Shown here piece by piece: positions 49,393 through 62,395 of a stretch of DNA of 64,000 nucleotides (the first letter of the stretch is position 1; each line of letters starts with the position of its first letter). Position numbers and translations under genes: made by a program. Source of the DNA: Protula sp. h YS-2021 (taxonomy: Eukaryota > Annelida > Polychaeta > Sabellida > Serpulidae); contig OX457029.1 of the NCBI GenBank assembly GCA_949752745.1, forward strand, positions 8,657,511 to 8,721,510. The letters are read 5' to 3'. The notes under the pieces were generated by a model that saw only the letters and a list, made by a program, of their open reading frames with translations, was not told where the DNA came from and did no database searches.

Positions 49393-49801
49393 CTCAGTCT
49401 CTGACGGTCTGCCCTCTCCAGCTTCGCCGAGGAGTTTGTATTCCCCAGCTATCCAGAGAGGGACTCCCCAAACAGCCAATGAGAAACCGAATTGACCCGC
49501 GGAGGAATCTGGGCATGACAACATTGCTAATCAGTTATAAAGAAATCATAAGAAAATATTCATTACACGAAGAGAGTGGCGGAGCTTTTTCGGAAAAAGA
49601 TCGCTTAAAAAGGGAATGGGTCTCGGGTCGTTGGCAGCCGGAAGAGTTTTGGGGCCTATTTTTTATGCTGCCAAACCATTGGGACCGTATTTTTCGATGG
49701 TCGCGTCCAGAAACCTAGCCAGGCGAGTATTCTAAAAATCTTTAAAAATTCTACCAAAATATTTATAAGAGAAAGAGGGCGACAACCCTAGGGTTCTCAC
49801 A
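48889..49801 (-). repeat. 5' LTR of Gypsy element 1 (913 bp)
   Basis: Mate of 36785-37702, with a (CT)n tract at about 49318-49390. It should hold the element's promoter; the minus-strand order places it upstream of gag. Confidence 0.92.
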
Positions 49802-50294
49802 ATAAATTATAACTATTAAAATCGAAAAACTTATTAAAATATTTTTTAAAACCATTAAACCTATTAAAACTTATTTTAGAGCGTCAGACCTTATCAAAAC
49901 TTATTTTTTAGACGCCCCAATAACCTATTAAAACCTATTTTTGATTCCAAAAAACCTACCAAAAACTTTTTTAAACTATAAGGATCTATTTAAGTAGCCT
50001 CCCCCCCCCCAAATCCGAGGAGCGCTGGAAAGCCTGATACTGTAATCTGTATATACGATCTGAACAGCAAGCACCAAGAAAATCATAAGTTGAAAAGAGT
50101 TGTTAGATACGCATTGGCGTAGTCACGTTTTTACAACTGGTGGGGGGGGGGCAAACTTTCGTAACGGGAATGGGAACCGAAAGATGCTATGGCCTCATCC
50201 TGAAAAGTGCGAGGGGGTGGCTGAGGCCCCCGCGCCTCTCCCCTGCGCCCCCGGTGGCTACACCTATGTTACGGGTTTCAGGTAGACCAAAATG

Positions 50295-50537
<243 letters not shown>

Positions 50538-50634
50538 TTTGGAATGTATTTATTTGTTTATCTCTTTATATCAGACTCCTCGGTCCATATACTTTATATT
50601 TTTACATAGTTATATCAGGATATACATATTCTAG

Positions 50635-51551
50635 TGTTGGGATCGTATTTTGATTTTTTTATGTGTGAGTTGCTCGAATGAAAAGACGAATAATAACGCA
50701 GGAGCACTGTTTAATTTCTACACTACTTTATTTTACACTCCGCTGTTTTCCGGACAAAAACACATCAAAACGCAACGACTCCAAACCCAAAACCATAGTC
50801 AATTCTTTTCTCTCAGAACTTTCTTTTTCTTACTCGGATTCTCATTCTAGGCTGGCGTGATATTGCTTCCCCATTTCATTCACATGGGTGGGGGTGCAAT
50901 ACCACCACCACCCAGTTTAACATCGGGAGGCGGAATCATGGGGGGGGGGGGGGGGAGTAAACCGTCTCACCAGGTGGGGGCGAACACACAAGCACGCGCT
51001 CTTTGTTTACCAACACAGCATAACGCACCACCATGCTAGGGGAGAGATACACATTCACTCGCCACCAAACAGCAAGGTGGGAGCGTGGAGCTTCATCTCT
51101 CCAGCACACAGCAAAGTGGGGGAGCGAAGCTGTACCTCGCCACCAGTGCTAGGTGGGGGAGTACACTCAAGTCTCCACCAGTGGGGAGAGTACCAATACC
51201 GCGCCACCACAGTGCAAGGTGGGGGCGTGTACCAGCATCGCCACCACACAGCAAAGTGGGGGAGCTTGCCACACCTCACCACCATACAGCAGAGTGGGGG
51301 AGAGCAGCCACGCCTTGCCACCACAGCGCAAGGTGGGAGCGTGTACCAGCATCGCCACCACACCGCTAAGTGGGAGAGAGCAGCCACACCTCGCCACCAC
51401 AAACAAGGTGGAGGCGAACTGCTTTACTTCACCTACCATGCAGCGATGTGGGGACGTGTACATACAAGCATTGGCGAATTGTGTGTCCGTTCCCACTGCA
51501 CAATCACGATTAAATTACTGACAAATTATTTCCCAAAATATTAAGCCAACA
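50635..51551 (-). repeat. 3' LTR of element 2 (917 bp), with internal minisatellite
   Basis: TG..CA bounded. Contains a minisatellite (about 51055-51420) built on cgccaccacagcaaggtggg. Its unit order differs from that in the 5' LTR. Long Gly/His-rich frames on both strands come from this repeat and are not genes. Confidence 0.92.
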
Positions 51552-53726
<2,175 letters not shown>

Positions 53727-54083
53727 TTAGAGGAAGCGCTCTTCTAAAATTGATCGAAAACTTGTTGGCGTTGGTCTCTTCAGTAAATACGGTGGATTTG
53801 AGGGTGAAATAGGTTTGGCGAAGTCCGTACTGGACAAATTAACTGTGTCCAAACATATAGTTTGGAACGGAGACCCATTCATTACTATTTCATTACCATG
53901 CGGGATGGCAGTAGCAGGAGACTGTGAAACGGATTTCCTTTCTGTCTCCTCAGTCAAAATGGGTTGACTGTCAGATATTACTTGTCCCGAATTTTGGGCA
54001 ACGAACTCGGCAAAATTAAGTTCTGTTTTTTCATGCACTTGCTTCAGAAATAATTCGCACAACGTGCTGTTAACAGCAGACAT
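53727..54083 (-). CDS. Small ORF in the 3' region of element 2 (118 aa), unknown
   Basis: ATG at 54083, stop at 53727. Polar, Ser/Pro-rich product without recognisable domain or membrane segment. It is on the element's coding strand, downstream of env, so it may be an accessory gene or chance. No family recognised. Confidence 0.3.
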   Translation of the reverse strand: MSAVNSTLCELFLKQVHEKTELNFAEFVAQNSGQVISDSQPILTEETERKSVSQSPATAIPHGNEIVMNGSPFQTICLDTVNLSSTDFAKPISPSNPPYLLKRPTPTSFRSILEERFL

Positions 54084-54323
54084 TTTTTACAGTTTTTTTA
54101 ATTTTTAAAGAATTAAATGCTTAAAGTGTATGTAGTGCATTTCTAACAGCCTCACTTAAATGAGGAAAACATAAAGGTTTCAAACCGTTGAGTTGCGAAA
54201 CATAATTGTTTAATAAGTCCAATGTTTCAGAAGGATTGTCCCGTTTTTATCCGAACAACATATTTTGCCATTTTTCCTCCTGTCGATCAGAAAACTTGCA
54301 AGTTATTAAATTAAACGCCATTT

Positions 54324-54776
54324 TTAAATTGAATTCATTTCTGAAATTTTGTCAACTGGTGTCGGAAGATGGCTTATGCGGGGATATATAGGCCTTGCAG
54401 GAGCCGTGGGAGAAGTGTTCTCTACCGATTCCAAGGGGGGTGGTATGTCCGGTCGGAGGGAGACACAGTTTTCGATGCGCGTGGTTATACAAAAAGTACC
54501 GTTATCATCCTCTAGATTAATCTGCACTGAGTGCGATTTATGAAGCATCCTAGAAAATGCCCAAGCCACTTGCAGAGGTACAGTTTTTCTTGAAGGTAGG
54601 CGGAAGGTACTTTGAGTTGGCCCACCACTTAAAGTTACCACTACCGAGTCAGAGTTCCAAGAAAAAATTGGTGTTAAAAATTTCCATGTAATTTTAGGTC
54701 GGAGAGGCTGTTCCAGATCTTGTACGGCCAAGTTATAGGCTTGCGCTGAGATTGTTCCAGGTACCATTGACAGCAT
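54324..54776 (-). CDS. Small ORF downstream of env in element 2 (150 aa), unknown
   Basis: ATG at 54776, 86 nt past the env stop. The N-terminal part mixes hydrophobic and basic residues (SVVVTLSGGPTQSTFRLPSR); the C-terminal third is Pro-rich. It overlaps the small membrane-protein frame 54844-54674. Two overlapping open frames directly after env suggest an accessory gene block, but I recognise no homologue. Confidence 0.4.
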   Translation of the reverse strand: MLSMVPGTISAQAYNLAVQDLEQPLRPKITWKFLTPIFSWNSDSVVVTLSGGPTQSTFRLPSRKTVPLQVAWAFSRMLHKSHSVQINLEDDNGTFCITTRIENCVSLRPDIPPPLESVENTSPTAPARPIYPRISHLPTPVDKISEMNSI

Positions 54777-54844
54777 TTAACCAATCCTTTTACTAGCATC
54801 CAAAAGACAAAGCATACACAAAAGATTATTAACACAGGGGCCAT
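54674..54844 (-). CDS. Tiny membrane-protein ORF overlapping env 3' flank (56 aa)
   Basis: ATG at 54844, TAA ending at 54674. After three residues it has a hydrophobic stretch, APVLIIFCVCFVFWMLV, followed by the Lys/Cys-bearing KGLVKCC: one predicted membrane helix with a basic cytosolic edge. It starts 18 nt after the env stop and runs into the 150-aa ORF in another frame. It could be a small viroporin-like accessory product, an env tail separated by a frameshift, or chance. Confidence 0.35.
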   Translation of the reverse strand: MAPVLIIFCVCFVFWMLVKGLVKCCQWYLEQSQRKPITWPYKIWNSLSDLKLHGNF

Positions 54845-54861
54845 CCAAGTATATTCAGGTC

Positions 54862-56949
54862 CTACAGATGCTTAGGACTTTTTGTTGTAGTACCTGGAAT
54901 TAAAATGTCTTGTAAATTAATTGATTGGACTTTTGAAATTTGAGCCATGGTCATAAGGGTAATTCCATGTAATCTTCGGATGTGATAATAATTATAAATA
55001 CTTAGAATCATGCCTCCGACGGAAAGAACAGAAACAGTTCCACTCACACTCTGTATAAAGTAACTATTACTGTGCTGGGCATACCATGGGAGACTGTCTT
55101 TCATTAAAAATTTTGTGAGAATTTCATCTTCCTCCGTAAGGTTTTGAAGAAACTCATTTAAGTTTAAGGAAATAGTTTTATCTTTTAATTGAAACCTCGA
55201 AATTTTCGCTATCGTCTTTTCAAGAGTGTTCATGTAAGAACTCGGAAACGATATTGGCTTCAGATCGTGGGTATGACTTGATAATTCTATGGTTTTGTCA
55301 AAGTGGCTTTCAAGTAATGCGAGTATTACACCTATATTAAAGTGATGACGAAAAGTTTCAGAATGGGTACTGTTAATTGCACAGATCGATATCTCAGGGG
55401 ACAAATAAAATGCTTTACCGCTCAAACTACATTCGCATTTACGTTTAACAACGCATAAGTTGCAGGATGGAGTCTGAACTGGGGCCTTTCTATGACAATC
55501 CTCGGTCCATATTAAATCATTTGTAGAAACAAACAAAGAAGAATTTTTCAGATCTAGAATGTAAGAATACAGTTCCTGTGTAGGTGACATCAATGTAAAT
55601 TGGCAAAGACTCTTTATGGCTGAAGTTTCATTAAAGAATATTGCAGCTGTGCACGTCCACAGGTTTAATTTCTTTGCTAAAAATATGGTCGGACATATTT
55701 TATACGAGCTTCCATAACATGCCTCAATCTCTTTAGCGTTTGGTTCAATAAAATATTGGCTGTCAGCCGAAATTCCAAAATAAGGAACAACCTGCGCTAA
55801 AGTTCTCGCTGTGGTGTTTGAATGAAGGGACATTGGTATTGCATCAACCGAAAACACTGTAAATTTTACACTTATTTCTTCGAGGGGGATTCGTAGAAAT
55901 GAGTCGGACCTGACTGAAATGATATTGCCGGATTGGTAATAATGATCTAGACTTGTGTGCACTAACCGGAAAATGGGATAATCACGCTGTAAAGCTTTCG
56001 AAATAAAATTCAGTGTGTTTTTAATATCGCGAGTATCTACAAGATAGTGAGATATGTATCCGGCACACAGACGTTCGAGGGCTCCTATAAAACTTTCAGC
56101 ATCAACCAAAAGCATAGAAAGCATGTGACAACGCACATTCAAACCATGAAAATATGTATTGAACAACTGCGAACGTTGAAAAGTCATTACCAGACGTTTC
56201 AAGGCGGCATTCAAGACGTTAAATCCTCTGTGAAGTTCGAAGTATGCGTCGCTCTGAGCCTGTTCTAAGTCCATCGTGGCATTTATTGCTCTCCAGAGGT
56301 TGGTAAATCGGAGGTTCATGAATGTTTGATACGATTCGAGAGTGTGCATCTGGTGATGCATAACGGTAGCCGCTTCATTCACCTTTTGTTCAATTGAGTC
56401 AATGTGCTCGGCTAAAATGTTAACATCCTTTACAGTGGAAGTGCCAGCTACACCCTTCAAAATTTCGCCAAGTAAGTCAAACAATCCCCTCTTCTTGCGG
56501 TTTCTAGTATCAAGCCACAAAAGTTGTTGAAGAGTATTATTTTGGGTAAAAGCTACCTCTTCTAGACGATTTTGGAGTTCGTAGTACATTTGAAGCGTAT
56601 GGTTAAGTGCCTTGCAAGGAACTTGAATACCGGCCAAATCGTCTGCACTCCCATCGATCGCCGTTTCATTACATGAATATATTTTTTTGTTCGGTAAATT
56701 CAATGTCTCTGGCAAACGTACAGCAATAGTATGATACCAGTAGTTCGTTGTCATATCAAAGGGTAGAAACTTCTCAAAAGCAACGCCGTAATTCGGGCGG
56801 ATGATAACGTTGTTTCCGATTCCATGTATAACTTTGATTCCCTTAGTAAAGTGAATTGTGAATATAGTCCAAAGGCCTATCAAAACGACTGCTCCTATCC
56901 TGCAGATAGAGTTCATTCTAGTAGCTTTAGGTAATAACACGTGGAGCAA
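54862..56949 (-). CDS. env: Env-like membrane fusion glycoprotein of element 2 (695 aa, intact)
   Basis: Resembles the fusion (F-like) glycoproteins of errantiviruses/baculoviruses. Visible features: N-terminal hydrophobic signal segment (about residues 17-33); several N-x-S/T sites (such as those at about 94, 116 and 138); a furin-type RKKR at 151-154; directly after it a glycine-rich fusion peptide-like segment beginning GLFDLLG; heptad-like helical sequence through about 260; a Cys-rich region near 495-530 (CNLCVVKRKCECS); and a transmembrane helix at about 631-655 with a 40-residue tail. In retroelements such proteins mediate entry. There is no stop or frameshift, in contrast to pol of the same element. 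A second in-frame Met lies at residue 12. Expression would normally need a spliced mRNA; no specific acceptor was assigned. Confidence 0.85.
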   Translation of the reverse strand: MLHVLLPKATRMNSICRIGAVVLIGLWTIFTIHFTKGIKVIHGIGNNVIIRPNYGVAFEKFLPFDMTTNYWYHTIAVRLPETLNLPNKKIYSCNETAIDGSADDLAGIQVPCKALNHTLQMYYELQNRLEEVAFTQNNTLQQLLWLDTRNRKKRGLFDLLGEILKGVAGTSTVKDVNILAEHIDSIEQKVNEAATVMHHQMHTLESYQTFMNLRFTNLWRAINATMDLEQAQSDAYFELHRGFNVLNAALKRLVMTFQRSQLFNTYFHGLNVRCHMLSMLLVDAESFIGALERLCAGYISHYLVDTRDIKNTLNFISKALQRDYPIFRLVHTSLDHYYQSGNIISVRSDSFLRIPLEEISVKFTVFSVDAIPMSLHSNTTARTLAQVVPYFGISADSQYFIEPNAKEIEACYGSSYKICPTIFLAKKLNLWTCTAAIFFNETSAIKSLCQFTLMSPTQELYSYILDLKNSSLFVSTNDLIWTEDCHRKAPVQTPSCNLCVVKRKCECSLSGKAFYLSPEISICAINSTHSETFRHHFNIGVILALLESHFDKTIELSSHTHDLKPISFPSSYMNTLEKTIAKISRFQLKDKTISLNLNEFLQNLTEEDEILTKFLMKDSLPWYAQHSNSYFIQSVSGTVSVLSVGGMILSIYNYYHIRRLHGITLMTMAQISKVQSINLQDILIPGTTTKSPKHL

Positions 56950-57677
56950 CTATCCTTATTTCAGACTGCACTGGTCTACAGAGGTCCAAGTTAAACGAGT
57001 TCAAGCAATAAGACGCGCCTATCCTAAGTGATTTAGCATTTGCTCAAAGATAATTCCTTGTAAAATAGTTCTCGAACTTAGTTCGTGCCAACTTAATAGT
57101 TTTTTATGCAGCTGCTTATGGCACAAGTTCTAAGTTGATAATGCCCTTTTTACTCAGACGTAAAAAAATAGTGATGTATGTTTGGGGTGGAGGGAGGGGG
57201 GAAGGGGTGGTGGTGAAGTTGCATATTAATGAAGTGACATCGGGGTGGGTGAGGTGAAGTGGGGGAAGCGTAGCTACTGATAATTGGAGGGGGAGAAGGG
57301 AGGGGGGAGGAGGGGGATGTTGGTGGTGAAATTTGGTGGTGAAGAGAGGGGGAGGCAAGCGTAATTTGTTTGTGCTTATTTTGAGTTGCAGAGAGGGGGG
57401 CGGATTAGTATTCTTTCTTTTCTTTTTTTCAGTGCTTAACTCTGTAGGTTTCGAAGTGATCAGTTCCGCAACCACCAAAGTGCACCTTCCTATGTTCCCG
57501 CAACAAAAGTAAAATGAATCCTCTAAATTCAGAACAAAATAAACTCTTGCAGTATGACTAATGAGCTTGCACCCTCAATTGAATTTGGAACCTTTCTTTA
57601 TATGAATATATGGTGATGTTATATGAGTGAGAGAGAGAAAAAAATTGAGCTCCACGTAGTGAGTAATGGAGCTAACT
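56950..57677. other. Spacer between pol and env of element 2
   Basis: Contains a long G/A-rich tract (about 57185-57400, plus strand). The Pro-rich frame on the minus strand is its translation. No gene seen. Confidence 0.5.
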
Positions 57678-60600
57678 AATATGTGCGGGGACAACCCGTC
57701 ATACGCAGAGAATGCGTATCCACATATTTCTTCGCAAATTCATTTAGATCATCGTACGAGACCCATGATAAGTCTGTGTAGGGAAATCCTTCCCATTTAA
57801 CCAGATATTCCCTGTTGTTTTTCTTAAACCTACCTCATACTACCTTCTCTATATTATAGAGGGGTTCCTGGCTTAGAGATTCGCTTTCTAACGCTGGTCC
57901 GATAATACCTCCTGGGATGTGTACTTGTCTCCTGAGCCGCTGAGGACGACGTGAGGAACGTGGCTCTTTAGAATTGCGACTAACTTTTCGAGTGGTGTTA
58001 TCAGCGGGTTCTTTGCTTGTGATCCCATCGTGAATTACTTCTGGGTTATTTAACTGCTCGCTTTGTAAAGTGTTTGTTCTCGGATCTCCACATGAATCTG
58101 GTTAATGATTATTTCTGTCACAACCTTTTAGTTTTCCCACACCTTGTCCAGATGTGTCATTGGGAAAAATTTTCTCGGTTGCTTTTATGTTTATAACATT
58201 TTCCTTACCTTCTTTTTGTGAGTTTATTAACTCACAATCTGTTTTTGTCTCCAACTCTTCTTGTTCAAGCTGGTGAAGTTCTTCAAACGGTGCAACGTCC
58301 ACATTTTCAATGAGCTCGTTGGGGTTTGGGGGTAGCAGTTCTAGATGTATATGTTACAGGGTATCTTTAATTTCAGGGTAAGTATACTTACACTAGTGCG
58401 TAAACTGTGAGATATAAACGTCCGTGGATCTCTGCCATACATGATGAAGAAAGGGGAATAGTGTGTGCTTTTGATACATACACTGGTATTGTAGCTGTAC
58501 ACAATAGGTCTTATGAAGTTTGACCAATCCCGACCATTCTTGTGTGTAAACATGGAGAGATTCTTTACGAGGGTCTAGTTAAATTTCTCAACCAATCCGT
58601 CGCATTTTGGGTTGTAACTGCTCGTCATTAATCTTTTGGTTCCAATTAATTTGCAAGCAGTTTTCACTACTTCCGCGAGAAAGTTTGCTCCGCGATCAGA
58701 CAGCAAATACTCTGGTGGTGAATAACGCATACAGATTTCATCTATAAACAATCGGGCGATGAGGGGCGCGTTTGTATGCGGTATTGGAAAAGCTTCCACC
58801 ATTCGAGTTGCATATTCCGTGAAAACCAGAATATGTGTCATCCCGTCAGCAGATGGTTTCAGCGGACCAACAATATCCACTGCCCATCTTTGACCAATTC
58901 TTGCAATCGGGAAAGGCTGTAGGGGGGTTTTATATGGTACTGGAGGTTTCTTTCTTTGTTGACAATCTTCACAGGAGGCTACCCATTTCCTACATTCACT
59001 CTGCATACCTTTCAAAAAAGAAATTAAGACGCAGAGTTGCATATGTTCTTGTAGCATCATAGTGTGCTCCAGCTAGATCGCCGTGTGGTTGGGTAAACAC
59101 GTCGAATTTTAATTCCTGTTGAACACATAGCTGAATTCGAATTCGTGGGTCATTCTCATTAGAATGTGGGGGTACATATAATCTGTACAAGACCCCTTCA
59201 TGCATAAAGTAATCCGGGGATTCTGCTGCAACAGCTCTTGCCAGTCTCGCATCACCTGGTAAATGTTCCTCCTCCAAGAATTTGATCATCCGCAACATCT
59301 ACTCTTCTCTTAGTTGCCATTGTCTCAATTGTTTGGGTGTGGTAGGTCTGGGCAGCTCCACAATAGATGGTGTTCTACTGCTAGAAGGGTTTTTAAGTCG
59401 CTCACCTAAAATTCTAAGCCTTGCCTTTTCATTCACTTCCTCTGGATCTCTCTTTGCCTTTTGTCTTTTAGCTACCGTGCGTGCAGAGGCTACAGCCTTT
59501 GTACGTATATTCGGTGGGAATATCTCATCATCAAAATTAGGGAGCGGATCTAGTGGTCCTTCATTTGACGGAGGATATTCCCTGCGGCTTATCGCGTCAG
59601 GTCCCTGCAGAGTAACACCTTTTTTTGTATTCTAAGGTGAAATTATACTGCTGAAGATACATTGCCCATCGTGCAATTCTGTCTGTCCCATAACCTCTCT
59701 TAAATACATAGGTTAAGGGATTGTGGTCAGTTCTAACAGTGAACTGGGCATCTCTCAGATAGTGTCTGAAATGTTTGATTCCGTGCACAATTGCAAAGAG
59801 TCTCTCGTTCTGTCGTCGTATATCGCCTTTCAGAATTTGACAGGTTTCTTCCTGCATATTGCAGAACATGCCGCCTACCACCATATTCTGGAGTAAGCAC
59901 CATGCCCAATGCATCCGTTTCTAAGATGAATTTTTCTGTAAAATTAGGAAAAGAAAGTACTGGAGGTTTTTGTAGCGAGGCTTTTAGGTCATCAAAAGCC
60001 TTCTGACATTCTGAACTCCAAACGAATTGAATGTTTTTCTTCGTTAACCTGTACAACGGTCGCGCCATGATGCGGTAATTTTGGACAAAGCGTGAATAAT
60101 AATTTGTGAGCCCAAGGAATGATCGAACATCTTTCAACTTCTTTGGAACTGGGAAATCTTGAACATCTTGGCACTTTTGTGGTATGGCACTGATTTAAAA
60201 GGTCTTGCTCCTTTTTCGAGCTGAATGTCATGTTTAATTTTGTTTGTACACCCGAGTGATTCCCCTGGTTTTTGAAACAAGTCATCATATTCCGCTAAAA
60301 GTTGAAGTAATTTTGTTTCTTGTTGTGGGTTAAGACTACTTTCGTCAATACAGAATTCGTGTTCGTGGACGATAGGTGGATTGAGCTTGCTGACGTTAAC
60401 GTAAGATCTTCTAGTCACACCACTTGCTCGTATTTGCGGTTTGTGGGGGAAATAGAGAATTCTTTAAGTATTTCCGTACTGTCTGCCAATACAAAATACG
60501 CAAGTCTGAATTTTGGAAATAAGGTTTGGGGCTGACTAGTTAAATTTGCTATTCTAACAGGTAAAAACTTATGACCCTTCTTGATGGTAACATAACTATT

Positions 60601-61178
60601 TGCACTAACCAATCCTCTTTTGCGTAACACCGCTTTGCCGCTAACGGTACCAGAAATATCAGCTTTGGCTCGTGTTGACATATAACACTTAACAATTTTT
60701 CACTAAATGGCGGTATCGTCACTCTGTCAGCGCAGAAAACATTCATGTGCTGTGGTATTTTAATAATATCACTTTGAAAATCAATTTTGATATCGTATTT
60801 CCTAAGAAAATCTACTCCAAGTAACAAATCCCATGGCGAAACATAGACGTTTGCTTTATAGGATGAATTTGTAATGTTCACAGGCAATTCTAAATGACCA
60901 ACAAGCTTAAACGTATTTGCACTGACAGTGAACGCATACTGCTCACACGGCTGAACTTGTTTAATTAGCTCTGGAAATTTTTGGAAAAATGACTCACCAA
61001 CCAAAGAAAAATCAAAACCAGTATCGATTAGAGCATGTAGTTCTTTACCATTGATTGTCACCTTGATACAGTTTCTGTCAATCAAATTCAAAGCTACCTT
61101 TCTGAAGTCACATTTCATAGCCCCATCGTTTGCCTGAGTAACGACATGGCAGCTTAGTTTTCCAACTGTTGCCTTCAA
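57678..61178 (-). pseudogene. Element 2 pol (protease, RT remnant, RNase H, integrase, chromodomain), broken
   Basis: Protease: 61178-60549, with ALIDTGFDFSLVG and LLLGVDFLRKYDI. RT: only the N-terminal linker remains (to about 60166, ending RPFKSVPYHKSAK), joined directly to QDFPVPKKLKDVRSFLGL. The whole palm, including YxDD, is gone. RNase H: 60137-59597, in two frames. Integrase: zinc module with CEDCQQ near 58970; the core has all three acidic residues (AVDIVGP, LLSDRGANF, DGLVEKFN). Further integrase sequence is at 58553-58341, and a charged linker at 58302-57870. The C-terminus is a chromodomain at about 57865-57725 (YNIEKVV, then GRFKKNNREYLVKWEGFP, then LSWVSYDDL), interrupted by a TGA at 57837-57835. 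Chromodomains at this place direct integration to marked chromatin in chromoviruses. Confidence 0.88.
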
Positions 61179-61270
61179 AATGCTCCATGGCCGGTTGGTT
61201 TCTGAAATCTGAGTCTGGTAGGCGAAAACTTCTTTCTCATATTGTTTGGCCCACGACCTTTAACGGAGGT

Positions 61271-62329
61271 TCATCCTTGGTTTCCTCTTTCATCGCGTTG
61301 TTTTTTTCGACATTCTCTGGCAAAATGCCCAATTTTATTGCAGTAACGACAACGAAAATCAACGTTATTAACTGCAACTGACGGTCGCGCGAATCTACGC
61401 ATGACGGCATTCGATCGTCTTGGTGGTGTCTGGCTTCTGGGGTGCTGTTGAGACATATTCATCGTTTAGAGAACGTTGGTCAGAGTGTTAAGCGTGGTTT
61501 GCAGCTTTTCATCTTTCTCCTGTTGTTGTTTGATAATGGCAGTAAGTTGTTTCACCCCATCTTCATCGTACTTCTTTAGGGCACCCACAGAGCTGGATCC
61601 AGAAATTTTAGCGCTTTCGACTACTTCACCAAGTTTCGCTTTTTCTTCTGCTTGATCAGCAGCTTGAGGTTCAGAGCCAACTACAAATGCTTTCAAGGGT
61701 GCATTCAAACCTCTTACAATCACGTCTCTGAACTCAATGTCTGTCTTTTGCAGTCTAGCGCCTAGAGATTTTACGTCATTGATATAAGTATCAACACGCT
61801 CACCTGGCAGTTGGACTGTTGCATCAAATTCCTGTCGCAACCTGTATTGAAGTGTAGGAGCTGTAACATATTTCTGTGTAGGCTGTGCTCTTAGATTGTC
61901 CAGTGTTGTATTTGCGTCTAATCCCTGAACCCATTGGAATGCAGGGCCATTCAGACTCATCCGAAAATACTGTGCTCCTTGTTCCGGATTAAAGTTCTTA
62001 AGGGCTACATAACCATCGAATTTGTGAAGCCATGTTCTGGCATCTTCGCTGGCTAGTCCGTGAAACGAAGGTGGTTTTAACCAGTCGGCCTGATTTCCTT
62101 GAAGAGGTCCCTGAACATCACGTATGTCACTTGTTACCTCGTTAAGGGCACCTCTAATTTCATCAAATTGCTCCATGGCAAGTTCAAAGTTATTATGGTC
62201 TACACTAGTATCCTCAAGTACAATTCCATCAGTTTTCGACTCCGTTAAATTTTCGCTAGGTAAATTGTCAGTTAAAGTACGAAGATCCTGTTCAGATGTT
62301 CCATATTGTATTCTGTGTAAATGTTCCAA
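61271..62329 (-). CDS. gag: Element 2 gag: capsid-like ORF plus zinc knuckle
   Basis: The 287-aa ORF 62329-61466 has a retrotransposon Gag core: WLKPPSFHGLASEDARTWLH, FRMSLNGPAFQWVQG and RQEFDATVQLPGERVDTYI. It starts about 50 nt after the primer site. A second frame at 61462-61271 carries the CCHC knuckle CRYCNKIGHFAREC, so the nucleocapsid is now out of frame with the capsid. This could be a programmed shift, but with the other damage a mutation is as likely. Confidence 0.85.
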
Positions 62330-62377
62330 TTCGTAGAGTTTGGATTTTTTCTTAACCGTGTTTTCATTTATTTCAAA

Positions 62378-62392
62378 CCGGCATCTCCACCA
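62378..62392 (-). other. Primer binding site of element 2, tRNA-Ala type
   Basis: Minus-strand TGGTGGAGATGCCGG begins 3 nt after the 5' LTR. It is complementary to CCGGCATCTCCA + CCA, the 3' end of tRNA-Ala(UGC) as I recall it from animals. Confidence 0.75.
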
Positions 62393-62395
62393 ATT

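Larger units (their letters stand above)
36785..49801 (-). mobile_element. Ty3/Gypsy LTR retrotransposon, element 1 (13.0 kb), defective
   Basis: Two direct LTRs begin TGTCGCCACCC and end GGTTCTCACA (plus-strand view). The 4-bp duplication ATAA lies at 36781-36784 and 49802-49805. Removing the element restores a sequence of the same length as the uninterrupted copy of repeat X at 7.4 kb. Order on the minus strand is gag (coiled coil, capsid-like region, zinc knuckle), protease, RT, RNase H, integrase, then a C2H2 zinc-finger frame and about 3 kb of non-coding DNA. Several frameshifts, stops and a deletion inside RT make it non-autonomous. The LTRs differ by scattered substitutions, so it is not a brand-new insertion. 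Confidence 0.93.
36138..50036 (-). repeat. Dispersed repeat family X, copy 2, split by a MITE and by Gypsy element 1
   Basis: Left end cagacctttcagcggaacc, right end ggagcgctggaaagcctg; together about 490 bp of X once insertions are removed. It is flanked by the direct repeat atactg (36132-36137 and 50037-50042), a possible 6-bp target duplication. Its reverse complement matches copy 1 at 6797-7695, for example agtaatctaaaaatgtgag versus agtaatctaagaagttttt and ttaataagtttttcgatttt versus ttaataagtttttcgatag. Confidence 0.75.

Noticed and set aside
51077..51544. Gly/His/Ser-rich 155-aa frame, also at 62834-63406
   Set aside because: Lies in the LTR minisatellite of element 2; frames exist on both strands and differ between the two LTRs because of unit indels.
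57116..57478. Pro-rich 120-aa minus-strand frame
   Set aside because: Low-complexity G/A tract translated; no domain and no conserved start context.
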